DNA from: Leifsonia sp. Leaf336
GTDB taxonomy: Bacteria; Actinomycetota; Actinomycetes; Actinomycetales; Microbacteriaceae
Assembly: GCF_001423695.1 (NCBI RefSeq)
Contig: NZ_LMOZ01000001.1
Coordinates: 574,829-638,828 of the forward strand
Length of the DNA: 64,000 nucleotides
Direction: 5' to 3'
A program made the translations under genes and the position numbers. The notes beneath the pieces were generated by a model, which saw nothing but the letters and a program-made list of their open reading frames with translations, searched no databases and was not told the DNA's origin. Below are positions 16,993 through 27,777 of this stretch, one piece after another. How positions within the stretch are numbered: position 1 is the first letter of the stretch; each line of letters begins with the position of its first letter.

Positions 16993-17367
16993 GTGCCAAC
17001 CATTCAGCAGTTGGTTCGGAAGGGCCGGACGCCGAAGGTCACCAAGACCAAGGCTCCCGCCCTGAAGTCCAACCCCCAGCAGCGCGGCGTGTGCACCCGT
17101 GTCTACACCACCACCCCCAAGAAGCCGAACTCGGCGCTCCGCAAGGTCGCGCGTGTCAAGCTCTCGAACGGGACCGAGGTCACCGCGTACATCCCCGGTG
17201 AGGGCCACAACCTGCAGGAGCACTCGATGGTGCTCGTCCGCGGCGGCCGTGTGAAGGACCTGCCCGGCGTCCGCTACAAGATCGTCCGTGGCGCCCTCGA
17301 CACCCAGGCCGTCAAGAACCGCAAGCAGGCTCGCAGCCGCTACGGCGCGAAGATGGAGAAGAAGTAA
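16993..17367 (+). CDS. rpsL: 30S ribosomal protein S12
   Basis: 124 residues, the normal length, with the decoding-centre motifs [19 protein letters not shown] and [16 protein letters not shown]. Both lysines whose substitution gives streptomycin resistance are wild type. GTG 16993 with AAGGAG seven nt upstream (16980-16985) sets the start. First gene of the str operon; the stop overlaps the rpsG ATG by one base. Confidence 0.98.
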   Translation: MPTIQQLVRKGRTPKVTKTKAPALKSNPQQRGVCTRVYTTTPKKPNSALRKVARVKLSNGTEVTAYIPGEGHNLQEHSMVLVRGGRVKDLPGVRYKIVRGALDTQAVKNRKQARSRYGAKMEKK

Positions 17368-17837
17368 TGCCTCGCAAGGGTCCCGCTCCGAAGCGCCCCG
17401 TCGTCGCCGACCCGGTGTACGGCGCGCCGGTCGTCAGCCAGCTCGTCAACAAGATCCTCCTCGACGGCAAGAAGGGCCTCGCCGAGCGCATCGTCTACGA
17501 CGCGCTCGAGGGTGTCGCCTCCAAGTCCGGCCAGGACGCGGTCGTCACGCTCAAGAAGGCGCTCGACAACATCCGCCCGACCCTCGAGGTCCGCAGCCGC
17601 CGCGTCGGCGGTTCGACCTACCAGGTGCCGGTCGAGGTCAAGCCGCACCGCGCGAACACCCTCGCGCTTCGCTGGCTCACCAGCTACGCCAAGGGCCGTC
17701 GCGAGAAGACGATGACCGAGCGTCTCACCAACGAGATCCTCGACGCGTCGAACGGTCTGGGTGCCGCGGTCAAGCGCCGCGAGGACACCCACAAGATGGC
17801 CGAGTCGAACAAGGCCTTCGCCCACTACCGCTGGTAA
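17367..17837 (+). CDS. rpsG: 30S ribosomal protein S7
   Basis: 156 residues, full length. The N-terminus [19 protein letters not shown] is the actinobacterial form, and [12 protein letters not shown] and the C-terminal [13 protein letters not shown] are S7 signatures. S7 nucleates the 30S head. It is translationally coupled to rpsL through a one-base overlap and separated from fusA by 87 bp that can fold into a C/G-rich stem. Confidence 0.98.
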   Translation: MPRKGPAPKRPVVADPVYGAPVVSQLVNKILLDGKKGLAERIVYDALEGVASKSGQDAVVTLKKALDNIRPTLEVRSRRVGGSTYQVPVEVKPHRANTLALRWLTSYAKGRREKTMTERLTNEILDASNGLGAAVKRREDTHKMAESNKAFAHYRW

Positions 17838-17924
17838 CACTTTTCGTCGTCCGGGCGTTGTACTCCCCAGGAGTGCTCCGCCCGGGCGGCACCCCTTCCA
17901 CTCTCTACTTTTCGGAGGAAACCT

Positions 17925-20039
17925 GTGGCACAGGACGTGCTCACCGACCTGAAGAAGGTCCGCAACATCGGCATCATGGCCCACATCGATGCCGGCAAGA
18001 CCACCACGACCGAGCGCATCCTGTTCTACACGGGCGTCAACCACAAGATCGGTGAGACCCACGACGGTGCGTCGACCACCGACTGGATGGAGCAGGAGAA
18101 GGAGCGCGGCATCACCATCACGTCCGCGGCCGTGACCTGTTTCTGGAACAAGAACCAGATCAACATCATCGACACCCCCGGACACGTCGACTTCACGGTC
18201 GAGGTGGAGCGTTCGCTCCGCGTGCTCGACGGTGCCGTCGCGGTCTTCGACGCGAAGGAGGGCGTCGAGCCCCAGTCGGAGACCGTGTGGCGTCAGGCCG
18301 ACAAGTACGTCGTCCCGCGCATCTGCTTCGTCAACAAGATGGACAAGCTGGGCGCCGACTTCTACTTCACCGTCGACACGATCGTTTCCCGCCTCGGCGC
18401 CAAGCCGCTGGTGATGCAGCTCCCGATCGGTTCCGAGTCCGACTTCGTCGGCGTCGTCGACCTGATCGAGATGCGCGCGCTGGTGTGGCCGGGCGACGCC
18501 AAGGGCGACGTGACGATGGGCGCCAAGTACGAGGTCCAGGAGATCCCCGCCGACCTTCAGGAGAAGGCCGAGGAGTACCGCAACCGTCTCCTCGAGACCG
18601 TCGCCGAGACCGACGACGTGCTGCTTGAGAAGTTCTTCGGCGGCGAGGAGATCACCGTTCCGGAGATCAAGGCGGCCATCCGCAAGCTCACCGTGAACAA
18701 CGAGATCTACCCGGTCCTCTGCGGTTCCGCGTTCAAGAACCGTGGTGTTCAGCCGATGCTCGACGCAGTGATCGACTACCTCCCCTCGCCGCTCGACGTG
18801 CCCGCCATCGAGGCGCACAACCCGCGCGACGAGGAGGAGGTCATCCTCCGTCACGCCGACGCCACCGAGCCGTTCTCGGCCCTCGCGTTCAAGGTCGCAG
18901 TGCACCCGTTCTTCGGTCGTCTGACCTACGTGCGCGTGTACTCGGGCCGTGTCGACTCCGGTGCCGCGGTCGTGAACTCGACCAAGGGCAAGAAGGAGCG
19001 CATCGGCAAGATCTTCCAGATGCACGCCAACAAGGAGAACCCGGTCGACTACGTCACCGCCGGCAACATCTACGCGGTGATCGGCCTCAAGGACACCACC
19101 ACCGGTGACACCCTGAGCGACCCGGACAACCAGGTCGTGCTCGAGTCGATGACCTTCCCGGAGCCGGTGATCGAGGTCGCGATCGAGCCGAAGACCAAGG
19201 CCGACCAGGAGAAGCTGGGCACCGCGATCCAGAAGCTGGCCGAAGAGGACCCGACGTTCCGCACCGAGCAGAACCAGGAGACCGGCCAGACCGTCATCAA
19301 GGGCATGGGCGAGCTCCACCTCGACATCCTCGTCGACCGCATGAAGCGCGAGTTCAACGTCGAGGCCAACGTGGGCAAGCCCCAGGTGGCCTACCGCGAG
19401 ACGATCCGCCGCACGGTCGAGAAGTACGACTACACCCACAAGAAGCAGACCGGTGGTTCCGGTCAGTTCGCAAAGGTGCAGATCAGCCTGGAGCCGATGG
19501 ACGTCACCCCGGAGACCTCGTACGAGTTCGTGAACGCCGTCACCGGTGGTCGCGTGCCGCGCGAGTACATCCCCTCGGTCGACGCGGGAATCCAGGACGC
19601 GATGCAGGTCGGCGTGCTCGCCGGCTTCCCGACGGTGGGCGTCAAGGCGACGCTCGTCGACGGTGCCTCGCACGACGTCGACTCCTCGGAGATGGCGTTC
19701 AAGATCGCCGGCTCGATGGCCTACAAGGAGGCTGCGCGCAAGGCGAACCCGGTGCTCCTCGAGCCGCTCATGGCGGTCGAGGTGCGTACGCCGGAGGAGT
19801 ACATGGGCGACGTCATCGGCGACCTCAACTCCCGCCGTGGACAGATCCAGTCCATGGAGGATGCGAGCGGCGTCAAGGTCGTCCGCGCCAACGTCCCGCT
19901 GTCCGAGATGTTCGGCTACATCGGCGACCTGCGGTCCAAGACCTCGGGCCGTGCGGTGTACTCGATGCAGTTCGACAGCTACGCGGAGGTCCCGAAGGCT
20001 GTCGCCGACGAGATCGTCCAGAAGAGCAAGGGCGAGTGA
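17925..20039 (+). CDS. fusA: Elongation factor G
   Basis: 704-residue translocation GTPase. G1 is [15 protein letters not shown], the switch [10 protein letters not shown] and NKMD motifs are intact, and domains II to V follow ([12 protein letters not shown] and [14 protein letters not shown] are characteristic). GTG 17925 has CGGAGGAAACC just upstream. The only EF-G in the window, in its usual place between rpsG and tuf. Confidence 0.98.
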   Translation: MAQDVLTDLKKVRNIGIMAHIDAGKTTTTERILFYTGVNHKIGETHDGASTTDWMEQEKERGITITSAAVTCFWNKNQINIIDTPGHVDFTVEVERSLRVLDGAVAVFDAKEGVEPQSETVWRQADKYVVPRICFVNKMDKLGADFYFTVDTIVSRLGAKPLVMQLPIGSESDFVGVVDLIEMRALVWPGDAKGDVTMGAKYEVQEIPADLQEKAEEYRNRLLETVAETDDVLLEKFFGGEEITVPEIKAAIRKLTVNNEIYPVLCGSAFKNRGVQPMLDAVIDYLPSPLDVPAIEAHNPRDEEEVILRHADATEPFSALAFKVAVHPFFGRLTYVRVYSGRVDSGAAVVNSTKGKKERIGKIFQMHANKENPVDYVTAGNIYAVIGLKDTTTGDTLSDPDNQVVLESMTFPEPVIEVAIEPKTKADQEKLGTAIQKLAEEDPTFRTEQNQETGQTVIKGMGELHLDILVDRMKREFNVEANVGKPQVAYRETIRRTVEKYDYTHKKQTGGSGQFAKVQISLEPMDVTPETSYEFVNAVTGGRVPREYIPSVDAGIQDAMQVGVLAGFPTVGVKATLVDGASHDVDSSEMAFKIAGSMAYKEAARKANPVLLEPLMAVEVRTPEEYMGDVIGDLNSRRGQIQSMEDASGVKVVRANVPLSEMFGYIGDLRSKTSGRAVYSMQFDSYAEVPKAVADEIVQKSKGE

Positions 20040-20098
20040 CCTCGGTCACTGCTCCCAGGCAACATCCCGTAACATAAGAAACCAATCCCGTAGACCCT

Positions 20099-20120
20099 CC
20101 GGTCGAAATCCGTCGACCGG
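20099..20120 (+). promoter_or_regulatory. Hairpin in the tuf leader
   Basis: CCGGTCGA (20099-20106) pairs perfectly with TCGACCGG (20113-20120) around a 6-nt loop, 33 bp before the tuf start. It could attenuate or stabilise the separate tuf message. Confidence 0.4.
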
Positions 20121-20153
20121 GGTGTCTGCACGAGAGTCCTGAGGAGGACCACA

Positions 20154-21347
<1,194 letters not shown>

Positions 21348-21383
21348 GTCATTCGCTCGGTCTACCGAGCAGACTCACTCGGC

Positions 21384-21424
21384 GAGGGCCGGATCCGCGA
21401 GGATCCGGCCCTCCGTCGTTTTAC
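21384..21424 (+). terminator. Terminator of the str operon
   Basis: A perfect 13-bp stem (21384-21396 with 21401-21413), GCGA tetraloop, then CGTCGTTTTA. This is a classic intrinsic terminator 36 bp after tuf. Confidence 0.9.
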
Positions 21425-21453
21425 CCGCCTCAAGACGATCATGGTTCGGGGGG

Positions 21454-21482
21454 TTTACCTCTCGGCCGGTCGGGCGCAGAAT
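21454..21482 (+). promoter_or_regulatory. Candidate promoter of a small transcript
   Basis: TTTACC (21454-21459) and CAGAAT (21477-21482), 17-bp spacing, lie just after the tuf terminator and before the small open frame at 21532. Each box is a 4/6 or better match. Confidence 0.45.
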
Positions 21483-21531
21483 TGTCCCACCGTTTCAACC
21501 GAACGGATCCGTCGACGAAGGGAGAGTGCCT

Positions 21532-21606
21532 ATGGTGAGCATGGACCTCGCAAACCAGACCAAGCCGCTGACCGGATCACGGATGAATAGTTCGGACACC
21601 GCGTAA
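21532..21606 (+). CDS. Candidate 24-residue small protein
   Basis: ATG 21532 follows GAAGGGAGAG at a workable distance, and the frame encodes 24 residues, Ser/Met/Asn/Thr-rich with an internal KPLTGSRMN, then TAA. It has no membrane helix and no recognised similarity. Support comes from the arrangement: candidate promoter, ribosome binding site, frame and an intrinsic terminator in 230 bp. It could equally be an sRNA with a chance frame. Confidence 0.35.
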   Translation: MVSMDLANQTKPLTGSRMNSSDTA

Positions 21607-21650
21607 GCGGACTTGGAACCACGAGAGCGGCGGCGCGAGGCGCCGTTCGG

Positions 21651-21680
21651 GCGGGATCGACCGAGGTCGGTCCCGCTTTT
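21651..21680 (+). terminator. Terminator after the small open frame
   Basis: GCGGGATCGACC pairs with GGTCGGTCCCGC (one G-U pair) and is followed by TTTT. With tuf already terminated 230 bp upstream, it implies another transcript starting in between. Confidence 0.75.
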
Positions 21681-21688
21681 CCGTGCAA

Positions 21689-22615
21689 TCACGCGTCCAG
21701 GCCGAGCTCGGCACGACGGGAGACGGGGTCGAGTGGCATTCCCTCGCTCACCAAGAGCTCGCGCATCCTGTCGACACGACGGCCGGTTTCCCTACGCCAG
21801 CGGATGATGCGCAGCCCTGCGGCCTCGATCCGCCGCTGGCGCTGCGTCCGCGCCGCGAGGCGATCTTGGGCATCGCGCGAGCGGTGAAACACGGGGTGAA
21901 GGAGCCTTTCGGCGCCATCCACTTCGCCCGCCAGTCCGAGCGTCGGCCAGCCGAAGGCGACCCGCGCGAACTGACCGTCCAGGTCGTGGACCGCGAATTG
22001 GAGCTCAGGAGCAGGCGCACCCGCCAGTGCCATGGTCGCGCGGCTGATCGATTCGAGCGGCGAACCTGCGCGGCCGTCCGCAAACCGTGCGACTGCCAAG
22101 GCGCGCGACCGTTCGCCGGCATCGACGATGCGTTCGGCGGCGGCCATGATCTCGATGCGTGCGGTGAGCGGCGTCTGGTCGCCGAACGGGCCGCTGGTTA
22201 GCACGTGATCTGCGACGACCACTCCTTCTTCGAACGACGTGCGTCCCGCGAGGTCGGCCACCGTCTGCGCGGCTGAGGTCACCAGCAGGCCGTGTCGGCG
22301 CTCCACCTGCATTTCCACGGGTCGTGGGGACGAGACGACGCCCCGGCCGGCGCTTCCGTACGCACCCGTCGTGACGACGTGGATCGTCGAAGGGGGAGGG
22401 GTCAGGAACGGGAGACCATGGATCAGCGCTGCCGACCAGTAGGCGAAGACCGGCGGTCGTGCCCGTAGAGCTGCAAAAAGCTGGAGGCGCTCGAGCAGCT
22501 CCTGCCGGGAGCGAGGTCGATCGCCCCGCCGGAAGGTCGCAGGGCTTCCGGACTCGACCAAGCGGAGGTGGGCGCGTCTCTCTGCGGTATCGGTTGTGCG
22601 CGAAATTGCTGTCAT
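21689..22615 (-). CDS. AbiEi/DUF559-like protein of unknown function
   Basis: A 308-residue protein resembling a widespread actinobacterial family: a central region (about 60-125, PPVFAYWSAALIHGLPF to RHGLLVTSAAQTVADLA) like the AbiEi antitoxin C-terminal domain, and a C-terminal region with FGWPTLGLAGEVDG and GLRIIRWRRE that recalls the DUF559/Vsr endonuclease fold, where the E-x-D/DG residues would be catalytic. The usual N-terminal winged helix is not obvious. ATG 22615 has GAGGAC upstream. No cognate AbiEii toxin is adjacent, so a toxin-antitoxin role is doubtful. Confidence 0.6.
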   Translation of the reverse strand: MTAISRTTDTAERRAHLRLVESGSPATFRRGDRPRSRQELLERLQLFAALRARPPVFAYWSAALIHGLPFLTPPPSTIHVVTTGAYGSAGRGVVSSPRPVEMQVERRHGLLVTSAAQTVADLAGRTSFEEGVVVADHVLTSGPFGDQTPLTARIEIMAAAERIVDAGERSRALAVARFADGRAGSPLESISRATMALAGAPAPELQFAVHDLDGQFARVAFGWPTLGLAGEVDGAERLLHPVFHRSRDAQDRLAARTQRQRRIEAAGLRIIRWRRETGRRVDRMRELLVSEGMPLDPVSRRAELGLDA

Positions 22616-22782
22616 GTCCTCAGCATTGTGGCCGGGGAGGCCCTCTGGCCTCGCCGGGCGAGATCCGTGGAAAACGAGACGGGAGCCCCAATGGGGAGGA
22701 TTTCGTCGCCGTAGTCTCCGCGTCAGATGCGACGGGAGTGAATAAATAGATATGTTACCTGCAGTAGTATGACCGGGACATC

Positions 22783-23787
22783 ATGGTGAATTCAGTACCC
22801 GAGTATCCGATCAGCATCGTCGTCTGCTTCCACAACGCGGGCGATGCTGTTGAGCACACGCTGGCGTGGCTCGATCGCATCGATCGCGGTGCCCAGGTCG
22901 TGCTCGTCGATGATGCCTCGCACGACGGCACGCCGGAGCGGCTGGGGGCCTGGGCGGCGTCGAAGGCGGACGCCGTGGTCGTCGCACTCGACGAAAACCA
23001 CGGTCCCGCCCGTGCGCGCAACATCGCGCTCGGCCACGTCCGGCGCGAATATGTGTGGTTCGTCGATGACGACGACGAGCCCGCCCCGAATGCGCTAGCC
23101 GTCTTCGACCAGGTGATTCGCGAGAGCCGACCTCACCTCGTCTTCGCACGCGCGCGCTTCCGGTCGGCCGCTGCCGCTGAGCGCTGGGTCGACGGAGTCG
23201 ACGAGTCCCACGTCATCGACCGCGAGACGGCCCTGCTGCGAATCCTCCGCGGCGACGTCCAAGGCTTCCTCTGGAGCAAGCTCTTTCATCGATCCGTGCT
23301 CGGAGACACCCCATTCGGCACCGAGTACCCGCAGGAGGACTTCGTCGGCGTGATCGGCGCGATTGAACGCAGCGAGCGGATCGCCCTGTCTCCGCACTCC
23401 GTCTACACCTATGTCGAGCGGTCGGGCTCGCTGAGCCGCGGACGACGTCCCGACTTCAGCCGCTACGCCGCGGCCAGAGACGTCGCGGTCGCCGCTGCCG
23501 GCCGGGCGGGCATCGACCCGCGTCTGGTGGAGTACTTCCGATTGTGGTTCTACGCGATCGCCGTCGCTTTCGTCCCGATCCGGCGTCGCGCGCCCCGTCC
23601 CGACGTGCGAGAGGGAATCCGCTTGGCCCGAGCCGAGTTGCGGAGGCTCGACCTCGCCGAGTGCGCGGCGATCGACCGCCGCGCCACGCTCCACGGACGC
23701 ATCATCCTGGCGGCCGGGCCCGTGTACCCGGCCCTGCTGATCCCCGCTCTCTGGCTCCATGACCGGCTCAGGAGGCTTCGCTCATGA
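22783..23787 (+). CDS. Glycosyltransferase family 2
   Basis: A 334-residue GT-A enzyme. The nucleotide-binding strand is ISIVVCFHNAGDAVEHTL, the metal-binding DXD is FVDDDDE near residue 98, and a catalytic region follows (GTEYPQEDFVG). A C-terminal hydrophobic patch (IILAAGPVYPALLIPALWL) suggests membrane association. A TAGTAT box lies 12 nt upstream of ATG 22783 in an unusually A/T-rich stretch. First of three glycosyltransferase genes with 4-nt overlaps. Acceptor and sugar are unknown. Confidence 0.85.
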   Translation: MVNSVPEYPISIVVCFHNAGDAVEHTLAWLDRIDRGAQVVLVDDASHDGTPERLGAWAASKADAVVVALDENHGPARARNIALGHVRREYVWFVDDDDEPAPNALAVFDQVIRESRPHLVFARARFRSAAAAERWVDGVDESHVIDRETALLRILRGDVQGFLWSKLFHRSVLGDTPFGTEYPQEDFVGVIGAIERSERIALSPHSVYTYVERSGSLSRGRRPDFSRYAAARDVAVAAAGRAGIDPRLVEYFRLWFYAIAVAFVPIRRRAPRPDVREGIRLARAELRRLDLAECAAIDRRATLHGRIILAAGPVYPALLIPALWLHDRLRRLRS

Positions 23788-24704
23788 CCACCTTGCACGA
23801 CGCCGTTTCCGTCGTCATCCCGACGATGAACACCCGGGCAACCCTTCACACCGCGGTCGACTCCGCGCTCGCCCAGCGCGACGTCGAGGTCGAGGTGGTC
23901 GTCGCGATGAACGGGCCAGGCGAGAACCCGGAATTCGACGACCCGCGCGTGCGGGTCGTCCGCTCCGACCCGGCCGATCGCGGAAACGGGGCGCGGATGG
24001 CGGGCATCCGCGCCGCCCGGCACGAATTGATCGCATTGCTCGACGATGACGACACCTGGGTGCCGTCCAAGCTCAGCGATCAGCTCGCTGCTGTGAGGAA
24101 GCGGGGACTGAGCGATGACAACTGGCTCATCACGTGCTCCATCGCCGAACTCGACACGCTCACGGGTCTCACGCGCATCGTTCCGACGGAGCCGGTGGTC
24201 GACGTTCTGAGCATCTCCTATTACCTCCTCGCGAGGCCACGGCTCCACTCGGTGTCGCCGCAGTTCGCTTCCTCCACCATGCTGTTCCCACGCTCTCTCG
24301 CTCTCGACGAGCCGTGGGACACCACGGTCCGGCTGCATCAGGATTGGGAATGGCTCGTGCGGCTGGAGCGCAACCGCGGCACGCGGATGCTCTGTCTGCC
24401 CGTGCCGCTCGTGGAACGGCCGGTGAGTCATCCGGACTCGTTGACGACGGCACCGGACTGGCGATCGAGTCTGGACTGGGGCAAGCGGCACCTGGCCAAC
24501 CACTCCGCCCGCATCCGCGGAGACTTCTTCCTCACCATCCCGGCCGACCGTGCCGGCCGGGCCGCGAGCGCACGGGGCCTCCTCGCGTGCCTGGGTGCGG
24601 CCCTGCGTCTCGGTCGCGCCGGTTACGGCGCGTGGGCGTATTTCGGCGTTACGGTCGCGCGCGCCGCGCGCAACGGCATCCGCACGGCAGGGGCGCGTTC
24701 GTGA
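23784..24704 (+). CDS. Glycosyltransferase family 2
   Basis: A 306-residue GT-A enzyme with VSVVIPTMNTRATLHTAV, a DXD motif in LLDDDDTWVPSKL and the acceptor-side RLHQDWEWLVRLE (the E/DD-W element common in GT2). The N-terminal half is typical, and the C-terminus is Ala/Arg-rich. ATG 23784 overlaps the preceding gene by 4 nt and its stop overlaps the next GTG, so the three enzymes are coupled and likely build one glycan. Confidence 0.85.
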   Translation: MTTLHDAVSVVIPTMNTRATLHTAVDSALAQRDVEVEVVVAMNGPGENPEFDDPRVRVVRSDPADRGNGARMAGIRAARHELIALLDDDDTWVPSKLSDQLAAVRKRGLSDDNWLITCSIAELDTLTGLTRIVPTEPVVDVLSISYYLLARPRLHSVSPQFASSTMLFPRSLALDEPWDTTVRLHQDWEWLVRLERNRGTRMLCLPVPLVERPVSHPDSLTTAPDWRSSLDWGKRHLANHSARIRGDFFLTIPADRAGRAASARGLLACLGAALRLGRAGYGAWAYFGVTVARAARNGIRTAGARS

Positions 24705-25783
24705 AGGTCGGCTACGGCCGGGTATGGGATCCGTCCTACCCGCGCAACGCGCGCATCCGCGCCTACCTGACGCGTCGGTTCGGTGCGGACATCACCGTCA
24801 ACCGGCGCTGGGAGGGCTCGAGGAGCCGTCGGATACCTCACGACGTCCTCACGCTGCTGTTCGGGTTGCACGGCAAGCAGCTGTACATCCTCGCCGAGTT
24901 CTCTCTCCCGTACGCCGTTCTGCTCTGGATCGTGGCGCGCGTCAACCGCGGCGTGCTCGTCGTCGACGGCTTCGTGGGGCAGTACGAGACGATGGTCGAA
25001 GACTGGAAGAAGACCAGACCGGGCACGCTGCGCGCGCGCTGGTACTCCGTGGTCGACCGGATCGCCTGTCGCGTAGCCGACCTGGTCCTCATCGACACGC
25101 GGGTGCGGGCGCGCGCTCTCGCGGACGCCCACCCGGGCACGGAGGTGCTCTCGCTTCCGGTCGGCGCCCCGGCGTGGGCACTTCCCGCGGCCCGGCCCGA
25201 ACCACGGTCCGGGGGCGTCGTGAAGGTGCTCTACTACGGCAACTACATCCCGCTGCACGGCTTGCCCGTGGTCTTGGAGGCGGTGCGGAGGGCGGTCGGC
25301 GAGACCGAGCTGTCGGTGACCCTCATCGGCCACGGAACGCCCCGTCGCGAGATCGAGCGCCGCGTCTCCGAGCTCGAACTCGACGGCGTCTGCCGGTTCA
25401 TCGACCCCGTTCCCGAGGAGGAGCTCGCCGGCCACCTCGCCGATGCCGACATCGTGCTCGGGATCTTCGGTGACTCCGACAAAGCGCGGACGGTGATCGC
25501 GAACAAGGTCTGGCAGGGCCTGGCGTCCGGTCGGACGGTCGTGACGCGCACGTCTCCCGCGCTGGCCGAGATCGCGGACGTGTGCGCCGGCCAGCTCGTG
25601 CAGGTCGACGGCGGAGACGACGAGCAGCTCGCGGCGGAGCTCGCCGCGGCACTGGTGCGACTGGCGACCGACGGAGGCCGCACCGCGACCGACACGGCGG
25701 TGGCGCTCGAGGCCTATGTCGCCTCCGAATACGACGCATTCGGACGCCGTGTGGAGGAGCTTCTGGCCGCTCGTCGGCGCTGA
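24701..25783 (+). CDS. Glycosyltransferase family 4-like
   Basis: A 360-residue GT-B enzyme. The N-terminal acceptor domain contains RVWDPSYPRNARIRAYL, and the C-terminal donor domain has KVLYYGNYIPLHGLPVVLEA, VTLIGHGTPRREIE and the distal region DIVLGIFGDSDKARTVIANK with VWQGLASGR. This resembles the E-x7-E area of GT4 with a Asp/Lys variant. GTG 24701 overlaps the upstream stop (GTGA). Probably adds a sugar to the same lipid-linked or surface glycan as its two neighbours. No flippase or polymerase gene is adjacent. Confidence 0.82.
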   Translation: MKVGYGRVWDPSYPRNARIRAYLTRRFGADITVNRRWEGSRSRRIPHDVLTLLFGLHGKQLYILAEFSLPYAVLLWIVARVNRGVLVVDGFVGQYETMVEDWKKTRPGTLRARWYSVVDRIACRVADLVLIDTRVRARALADAHPGTEVLSLPVGAPAWALPAARPEPRSGGVVKVLYYGNYIPLHGLPVVLEAVRRAVGETELSVTLIGHGTPRREIERRVSELELDGVCRFIDPVPEEELAGHLADADIVLGIFGDSDKARTVIANKVWQGLASGRTVVTRTSPALAEIADVCAGQLVQVDGGDDEQLAAELAAALVRLATDGGRTATDTAVALEAYVASEYDAFGRRVEELLAARRR

Positions 25784-26138
25784 CGACCGACGCGCGACAC
25801 GCCCGGGTTGCAGCATTGCCGAGTATCTGGCAAACTTGTGTGGTTCAACATTTCGGAACGAGCGCGCTCACGTGCGCTCCGAACGGATCACTGCCAGGCA
25901 GTGCATAGCCCACCGCGGGAGTCTTCGGACCGGCGGTTGAGGGGTTAGGCCGCAGGTAGCAGGACATGCTCACAATCGACATCCTCGAAAAACAGGCCAT
26001 AGGTCTGTGCTCAGGGCGGTTCGTGAGTTGACAGAAGAATAGTGGCGTTCCCCACGCGTACGTCGCACTGCGTCCAATGCGAGGAACGGCTCGAGAGAGC
26101 CGTCTCGTACGACGCCATAACAAGAGAGAGAGTCAGAC
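25784..26138. other. Leader and promoter region of the S10 operon
   Basis: A 355-bp non-coding stretch. It includes a possible promoter (25816-25844), the inverted repeat CACTGCC/GGCAGTG around 25889-25903, and a long leader. An isolated TTGACA at 26028-26033 has no matching -10. The region probably contains the S10-operon control leader, but I cannot assign a known r-protein leader structure. Confidence 0.5.
25816..25844 (+). promoter_or_regulatory. Possible promoter of the S10 operon
   Basis: TTGCCG (25816-25821), 17-bp spacer, TGTGGT (25839-25844). The -10 is weak, but the position, about 300 bp before rpsJ, suits a structured leader. Confidence 0.35.
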
Positions 26139-26447
26139 ATGGCGGGACAGAAGATCCGCATTCGGCTTAAGTCGTATGACCACGAGGTCATCGACACCTC
26201 GGCGCGCAAGATCGTCGACACGGTGACCCGTGCTGGCGCGACCGTCGTCGGCCCGGTGCCGCTTCCCACCGAGAAGAACGTGGTGTGCGTCATCCGTTCG
26301 CCCCACAAGTACAAGGACAGCCGCGAGCACTTCGAGATGCGCACGCACAAGCGGCTGATCGACATCATCGACCCGACGCCGAAGGCCGTCGACTCGCTCA
26401 TGCGTCTCGACCTGCCCGCCGACGTCAACATCGAGATCAAGCTCTGA
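26139..26447 (+). CDS. rpsJ: 30S ribosomal protein S10
   Basis: 102 residues, full length; [22 protein letters not shown] and the loop [18 protein letters not shown] are diagnostic. S10 also acts as transcription factor NusE in Nus complexes. First gene of the S10 operon, with a purine-rich AGAGAGAGAG site upstream. rplC follows after 14 bp. Confidence 0.98.
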   Translation: MAGQKIRIRLKSYDHEVIDTSARKIVDTVTRAGATVVGPVPLPTEKNVVCVIRSPHKYKDSREHFEMRTHKRLIDIIDPTPKAVDSLMRLDLPADVNIEIKL

Positions 26448-26461
26448 GGGGGAGTGCCGCT

Positions 26462-27121
26462 ATGTCCAACATCGACACCAAGACCTCCAAGGGCCTCCTC
26501 GGCAAGAAGCTCGGCATGACCCAGGTCTGGGACGAGAACAACAAGCTCATCCCCGTGACGGTCATCGAGATCACGCCGAACGTCGTGACCCAGGTCCGCA
26601 CCCCCGAGGTCGACGGCTACAACGCCGTCCAGATCGCGTACGGCCAGATCGACCCGCGCAAGGTCAACAAGCCGGCCGCAGGCCACTTCGACAAGGCGGG
26701 CGTTACGCCGCGCCGCCACCTCACCGAGGTCCGCACCGCCGACGCCGCCGAGTACTCGGCCGGCCAGGAGCTCACCGTGGACGCCACCTTCGAGGCCGGC
26801 CAGCTGGTCGACGTCGTCGGCACCTCCAAGGGCAAGGGCTTCGCCGGTGTTATGAAGCGCCACAACTTCAAGGGTGTCTCCGCCTCGCACGGTGCGCACC
26901 GCAACCACCGCAAGCCGGGCTCCATCGGCGCCTCCTCGACCCCGAGCCGTGTCTTCAAGGGCATGCGCATGGCCGGTCGCATGGGTGGCGAGCGCGTGAC
27001 CGTCCTGAACCTCAAGGTCCAGGCCGTCGACGCCGAGAAGGGCCTGCTGCTCGTCAAGGGTGCCGTTCCCGGCGCCCGTGGCCGCATCGTTTTCGTCCGC
27101 AACGCAGTGAAGGGGGCCTAA
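26462..27121 (+). CDS. rplC: 50S ribosomal protein L3
   Basis: 219 residues. [17 protein letters not shown] and the peptidyl-transferase-proximal loop region with [13 protein letters not shown] and [20 protein letters not shown] identify L3. ATG 26462 has GAGGGGGAG upstream. Short Ser/Asn/Lys N-terminal extension of about 10 residues before the conserved core. Confidence 0.98.
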   Translation: MSNIDTKTSKGLLGKKLGMTQVWDENNKLIPVTVIEITPNVVTQVRTPEVDGYNAVQIAYGQIDPRKVNKPAAGHFDKAGVTPRRHLTEVRTADAAEYSAGQELTVDATFEAGQLVDVVGTSKGKGFAGVMKRHNFKGVSASHGAHRNHRKPGSIGASSTPSRVFKGMRMAGRMGGERVTVLNLKVQAVDAEKGLLLVKGAVPGARGRIVFVRNAVKGA

Positions 27122-27126
27122 GGTAA

Positions 27127-27777
27127 ATGGCTACCTCGATTGACGTCGTCGACCTGAAGGGCAAGAAGGCCGGCTCCGTCGAGCTTCCCGACTCCCTGTT
27201 CGACGTTCAGACCAACATCCCGCTGATCCACCAGGTCGTCACCGCCCAGCTCGCCGCCGCGCGTCAGGGCACCCACAAGACGAAGAACCGTGGTGAGGTC
27301 TCCGGTGCCGGCCGCAAGCCGTTCAAGCAGAAGGGAACCGGTCGCGCTCGTCAGGGCTCGATCCGCGCTCCTCAGATGACCGGCGGTGGCGTCGTGCACG
27401 GACCGAACCCGCGGGACTACTCGCAGCGCACCCCGAAGAAGATGATCGCCGCTGCTCTGCTCGGCGCCCTCTCGGACCGCGCCCGCGGCGGCCGCATCCA
27501 CGCCGTCCAGGCGTTCACGACCGGCGAGGCCCCCTCGACCAAGGTCGTCGTGGAGTTGCTGAGCGGTGTCGCGACCTCTCGCCACGTCCTCGTGGTGCTG
27601 GAGCGCGACGACGAGCTCGCTTTCAAGAGCGTGCGCAACGTCCCGTCCGTACACGTGCTGACCTACGACCAGCTGAACGCCTACGACGTCCTGGTGAGCG
27701 ACGACATCGTCTTCTCGCAGGCCGCGCTCGAAGGCTTCATCGCGGCGAAGAGCAAGAAGGAAGAGGTGTCTGCCTGA
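27127..27777 (+). CDS. rplD: 50S ribosomal protein L4
   Basis: 216 residues with the extended tunnel loop [20 protein letters not shown] and [17 protein letters not shown], the parts that line the exit tunnel. In many bacteria L4 represses this operon; that is family knowledge and not visible here. ATG 27127 has AAGG upstream, 5 bp after rplC; the stop overlaps rplW by one base. Confidence 0.98.
   Translation: MATSIDVVDLKGKKAGSVELPDSLFDVQTNIPLIHQVVTAQLAAARQGTHKTKNRGEVSGAGRKPFKQKGTGRARQGSIRAPQMTGGGVVHGPNPRDYSQRTPKKMIAAALLGALSDRARGGRIHAVQAFTTGEAPSTKVVVELLSGVATSRHVLVVLERDDELAFKSVRNVPSVHVLTYDQLNAYDVLVSDDIVFSQAALEGFIAAKSKKEEVSA

Noticed and set aside
17340-19673. Long minus-strand open frame (777 codons) across rpsG and fusA
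   Set aside because: It lies antisense to well-identified genes and is Asp/Arg/His/Val-rich, the usual reverse-strand shadow of GC-rich codons. The same applies to 27681-29576, 35121-37172, 45215-46921 and 50363-52486.
22740-22800. Insertion-sequence end or attachment site at the A/T-rich spot before the first GT2 gene
   Set aside because: No inverted or direct terminal repeats, integrase, transposase or tRNA gene were found.
26028-26033. TTGACA before rpsJ as a -35 box
   Set aside because: No acceptable -10 hexamer occurs 15-19 bp downstream.
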